A stretch of DNA of 26,713 nucleotides from Bacteroidales bacterium (GTDB lineage Bacteria > Bacteroidota > Bacteroidia > Bacteroidales > UBA932). Location of the stretch: positions 1-26,713 of the forward strand of contig JAFUUB010000028.1 in NCBI GenBank assembly GCA_017483985.1, in the 5' to 3' direction. A program made the translations under genes and the position numbers. Below the pieces are notes generated by a model. That model was given only the letters and a program-made list of their open reading frames with translations. It was not told where the DNA came from and did not search any database. Positions 24,186 through 26,713 of the stretch are shown here, piece by piece (the stretch's first letter is position 1; each line of letters opens with the position of its first letter).

Positions 24186-24224
24186 ATCCCAAGACAAGAC
24201 GGAACGTAGTTCCGGAAAATGTGC

Positions 24225-24232
24225 TATCTTTG
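24225..24232 (+). promoter_or_regulatory. -7 box of the guaB promoter
   Basis: TATCTTTG fits TAnnTTTG and is placed 26 nt before the guaB ATG. No TTG occurs at the expected -33 distance, so the promoter may be weak or activator-dependent. Confidence 0.5.
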
Positions 24233-24258
24233 CAAGATAAACCAAAAGATTCTAGACC

Positions 24259-25734
24259 ATGCAGCGTTTTATTACTTCGGAAATTCCTGAAGGCCTGACC
24301 TTTGACGATGTTTTACTCGTACCCGCCCATTCGGACGTCCTTCCGCGTGACGTGGATGTTACGACCCGTTTCACCCGTGACATCACCATCCACACCCCGA
24401 TCATTTCGGCCGCCATGGATACCGTAACCGAGGCGGAACTGGCCATCGCCATGGCCCGTGCCGGCGGTATCGGCGTGATCCACAAGAACATGACCATCGA
24501 AGCGCAGTGCGAGCAGGTCCGCCGCGTCAAGCGGGCTGAAAACGGCATGATCTATGACCCGGTGACCATCGCCCCGGACGCGACCGTCGGCGATGCGCTT
24601 GCCATGATGTCCAAGCACCACATCGGCGGCATCCCGGTGGTGGACGCCCAGGGCTACCTGATCGGCATCGTGACCAACCGCGACCTCCGTTTCCATGTCG
24701 ACAACCGCCGTCCGATCTCCGAAGTGATGACTTCCCGCAACCTGATCACGGCCCGCAAGGGGATCAGCCTGGCGGAAGCCACGGACATCCTGATGCGCAG
24801 CAAGGTCGAAAAGCTCCCGGTCGTCGACGAGAACAACCGGCTCGTCGGCCTGATCACCTACAAGGACCTGATGAAGATCAAGGACAACCCGATCGCCAGC
24901 AAGGATTCCCGCGGCCGGCTGCTCGTTGCGGCCGCCGTCGGTGTGAAGTCCGATACCATCCAGCGGATCGAAATGCTGCAGGCCGCGGGTGCCGACGCCG
25001 TCGTCATCGATACGGCCCATGGCCATTCCGCCGGCGTGCTGAACGTGATCGCCAAGGCTTGCCAGACATTCGGAAAGAAAGATATCCAGATCGTTGCCGG
25101 TAACGTCGCGACGGCCGAAGGCGCCAAAGCCCTCGCGGAGGCGGGTGTGGATGCCGTCAAGGTCGGCATCGGCCCCGGTTCCATCTGCACCACCCGCATC
25201 ATCGCCGGCGTGGGCATGCCGCAGCTGACGGCGGTCATGATGGCGGCCGACGCCCTCAAGGGCACCGGTGTCCCGGTCATCGCCGACGGCGGTATCCGTT
25301 ATTCGGGCGATATCACGAAGGCCCTTGCGGCAGGTGCCAGCACCATCATGGCCGGATCCCTGTTCGCCGGAACGGAGGAATCCCCGGGTGAGACCATCAT
25401 CCTGAGCGGCCGTAAGTTCAAGTCCTACCGTGGCATGGGCTCCCTCGAAGCCATGGAGAACGGCTCCAAGGACCGTTACTTCCAGGACATGGAATCGGAT
25501 ATCAAGAAACTCGTCCCCGAAGGCATCGTCTCCCAGGTCCCGTACAAGGGTTCCGTGGCTGAGGTGGTCTACCAGCTGGTCGGCGGCCTGCGGGCCGGCA
25601 TGGGCTACTGCGGCGCCAAGGACATCAAGGCCCTGCGCAGCGCCCGCTTCGTCCGCATCACCCAGGCCGGATTCGTCGAGAGCCATCCGCACGACGTAAC
25701 CATCACCAAGGAAGCCCCGAACTATTCCCGATGA
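24259..25734 (+). CDS. guaB: Inosine-5'-monophosphate dehydrogenase
   Basis: The 491-aa cytoplasmic enzyme oxidises IMP to XMP with NAD+, the first committed step of GMP synthesis. The TIM barrel is interrupted by two CBS domains (about residues 95-205: [18 protein letters not shown] and [16 protein letters not shown] regions). The catalytic loop GPGSICTTR has the nucleophile Cys310; the IMP site [10 protein letters not shown] and the flap region [16 protein letters not shown] follow. Length and domain order are normal. The start at 24259 follows the -7 box closely. Its stop overlaps the next start by 4 nt (ATGA). Confidence 0.98.
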   Translation: MQRFITSEIPEGLTFDDVLLVPAHSDVLPRDVDVTTRFTRDITIHTPIISAAMDTVTEAELAIAMARAGGIGVIHKNMTIEAQCEQVRRVKRAENGMIYDPVTIAPDATVGDALAMMSKHHIGGIPVVDAQGYLIGIVTNRDLRFHVDNRRPISEVMTSRNLITARKGISLAEATDILMRSKVEKLPVVDENNRLVGLITYKDLMKIKDNPIASKDSRGRLLVAAAVGVKSDTIQRIEMLQAAGADAVVIDTAHGHSAGVLNVIAKACQTFGKKDIQIVAGNVATAEGAKALAEAGVDAVKVGIGPGSICTTRIIAGVGMPQLTAVMMAADALKGTGVPVIADGGIRYSGDITKALAAGASTIMAGSLFAGTEESPGETIILSGRKFKSYRGMGSLEAMENGSKDRYFQDMESDIKKLVPEGIVSQVPYKGSVAEVVYQLVGGLRAGMGYCGAKDIKALRSARFVRITQAGFVESHPHDVTITKEAPNYSR

Positions 25735-26585
25735 AACGCCTCCTGATCCTCCTGGCCCTGGCGGCCGTCCTTCCTGCCTGCAAGAGCGTCTCTTCGTTCG
25801 TGCATGACGGGGAAGTCATGGCCAAGGCCGGCAAGCACAAGCTTTATGCGGCCGAGCTGGAGGATTTCATCCCGGGCGGCACCCGTCCGGAGGACAGCAC
25901 CCGCCTGGCCCTGCAGTACATTGACAAATGGGCGACGGAAATGCTGTTCATGGACATGGCGGAGGCGGAACTTTCGAAAGGGGAGAAAGACGTGACCCGC
26001 GAAATCGAGAGCTACCGCCGGTCGCTGCTGAAATACCGCTATGAGCAGAAATATGTCAACCAGCGGCTGGATACGGCGGTGACGGCGGAAGAGATCGAAA
26101 AATATTACCAGGACCATCCGGACCAGTTCAAGTTGTCCCGTCCGATCGTGAAAGCCCGTTTCGCCCGGATGTCGGGAGATTCTCCCAACCTGTCCGCCGT
26201 GCGCAAGAACCTGCTTTCCGAAGGACCGGACGACGACGACCAGGTCGTCAGCGATTCCCTGACCTATGCCTCCGCCCTCCGGTATACGGATTTCGGGAAC
26301 GACTGGGTCGATATCGCCCTGCTGGCCAGGGAGTTCGAGATGGATTACCTGACGATGCAGTCCCAGATGAAGAACGGGACCATCGAGCAGAAAGACGCCA
26401 ACGGGAACATCGGCATCGCCTATGTTTCCGCGATGATGAAGACCGGCGAGACGGGGCCGGTGGAATATTATGAGGACGAGATCCGCGAGATCATCCTCAG
26501 TACCAGAAAACAGTCCCTGCTGTCCGGTTTGGAACAAGAGTTGATAGAAAAGGCCCGGACACAGGAAAATTATGTGATATACTGA
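25731..26585 (+). CDS. SurA-like periplasmic foldase-related lipoprotein
   Basis: The 284-aa protein has a lipoprotein signal (LPAC, Cys17) and a helical N-terminal region similar in layout to the SurA/PpiC chaperone domain (AKAGKHKLYAAELEDF, then long charged helices with TAEEIEKYYQDHPDQFKLSRP at about 120-140). That last segment is the usual junction to a parvulin domain, but I do not see a clear parvulin active-site pattern after it, so it is probably a chaperone-like protein without isomerase activity. It overlaps guaB by 4 nt and is followed after one base by a SurA-type gene, so it probably serves outer-membrane protein folding with it. Confidence 0.75.
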   Translation: MKRLLILLALAAVLPACKSVSSFVHDGEVMAKAGKHKLYAAELEDFIPGGTRPEDSTRLALQYIDKWATEMLFMDMAEAELSKGEKDVTREIESYRRSLLKYRYEQKYVNQRLDTAVTAEEIEKYYQDHPDQFKLSRPIVKARFARMSGDSPNLSAVRKNLLSEGPDDDDQVVSDSLTYASALRYTDFGNDWVDIALLAREFEMDYLTMQSQMKNGTIEQKDANGNIGIAYVSAMMKTGETGPVEYYEDEIREIILSTRKQSLLSGLEQELIEKARTQENYVIY

Positions 26586-26586
26586 T

Positions 26587-26713
26587 ATGAAGGCATTCAA
26601 AATGACCCTGGCCGCCGTGGTGGCCCTCGCCGCCCTGAGCGCCCAGGCCCAGAATTACCCGAAGGGACTCGTCGACAAGACCATCGCCGTGATCGGCAAT
26701 GAGATGGTGACGA
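26587..26713 (+). CDS. surA: SurA-type peptidyl-prolyl isomerase, N-terminal fragment (partial)
   Basis: The gene starts one base after the previous stop and runs off the right edge. The 42 visible residues are a signal peptide (MKAFKMTLAAVVALAALSAQAQ) and the opening VDKTIAVIGNEMVT, which is characteristic of the SurA N-terminal domain. SurA is a periplasmic chaperone that escorts outer-membrane proteins to the BAM complex. The isomerase domains are outside the window. Confidence 0.75.
   Translation, partial: MKAFKMTLAAVVALAALSAQAQNYPKGLVDKTIAVIGNEMVT

Noticed and set aside
1..26713. tRNA, rRNA, tmRNA, integrase or plasmid/phage origin
   Set aside because: No T-loop or rRNA signature, recombinase gene or DnaA-box cluster was seen on either strand.

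Overview
The window looks like a chromosomal segment of a high-GC member of the Bacteroidales (roughly 60% GC by eye), probably a gut or rumen lineage. The evidence is the Bacteroidetes-type promoters (TTG, 19-20 nt, TAnnTTTG), the absence of Shine-Dalgarno sequences at most starts, the many lipoprotein signal peptides, the GH92/GH29/GH2/GH3 enzymes, a DUF1573 protein, and the guaB - SurA-like - SurA gene order. I cannot name the species from the sequence alone.

Layout. 1-470 is the 3' end of pyruvate:ferredoxin oxidoreductase, closed by a terminator shared with a convergent LysR regulator (519-1319, minus). A large M16 zinc peptidase (1451-4300, plus) is divergent from the LysR gene. An intact IS1182-type transposase gene (4485-6089, minus) sits between M16 and the xylose genes. 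It is bracketed by two imperfect ~125-bp copies of a GC-rich repeat in inverted orientation.

The core is a nine-gene minus-strand cluster, 22068 down to 6460, in transcription order: GH3, GH92, GH2, GH29, DUF1573 lipoprotein, LacI-type regulator, xylB, xylA, xylE. Several junctions are 4-nt ATGA overlaps or gaps of 5-15 nt, and a strong terminator follows xylE. Good promoters lie before GH3 and again before xylB, and the two share a 17/20-base element over the -7 box that could be the LacI-type operator. The lipoproteins lack an acidic surface-export signal, so the glycosidases probably work in the periplasm. There is no SusC/SusD pair. The enzymes would release fucose, galactose, mannose and xylose (or glucose), and XylE/XylA/XylB would take up xylose and convert it to xylulose-5-phosphate. 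The sugar set fits plant complex N-glycans (inference), with xyloglucan-type oligosaccharides as an alternative.

A ~930-bp stretch without a convincing gene (22129-23058) holds nested and perfect inverted repeats and GC-rich hairpins. It may be a structured RNA or a dispersed non-coding element. Beyond it are a radical-SAM protein of the YhcC/TIGR01212 family (minus) and, divergently, guaB overlapping a SurA-like lipoprotein gene and then the start of a SurA-type gene cut by the window end.
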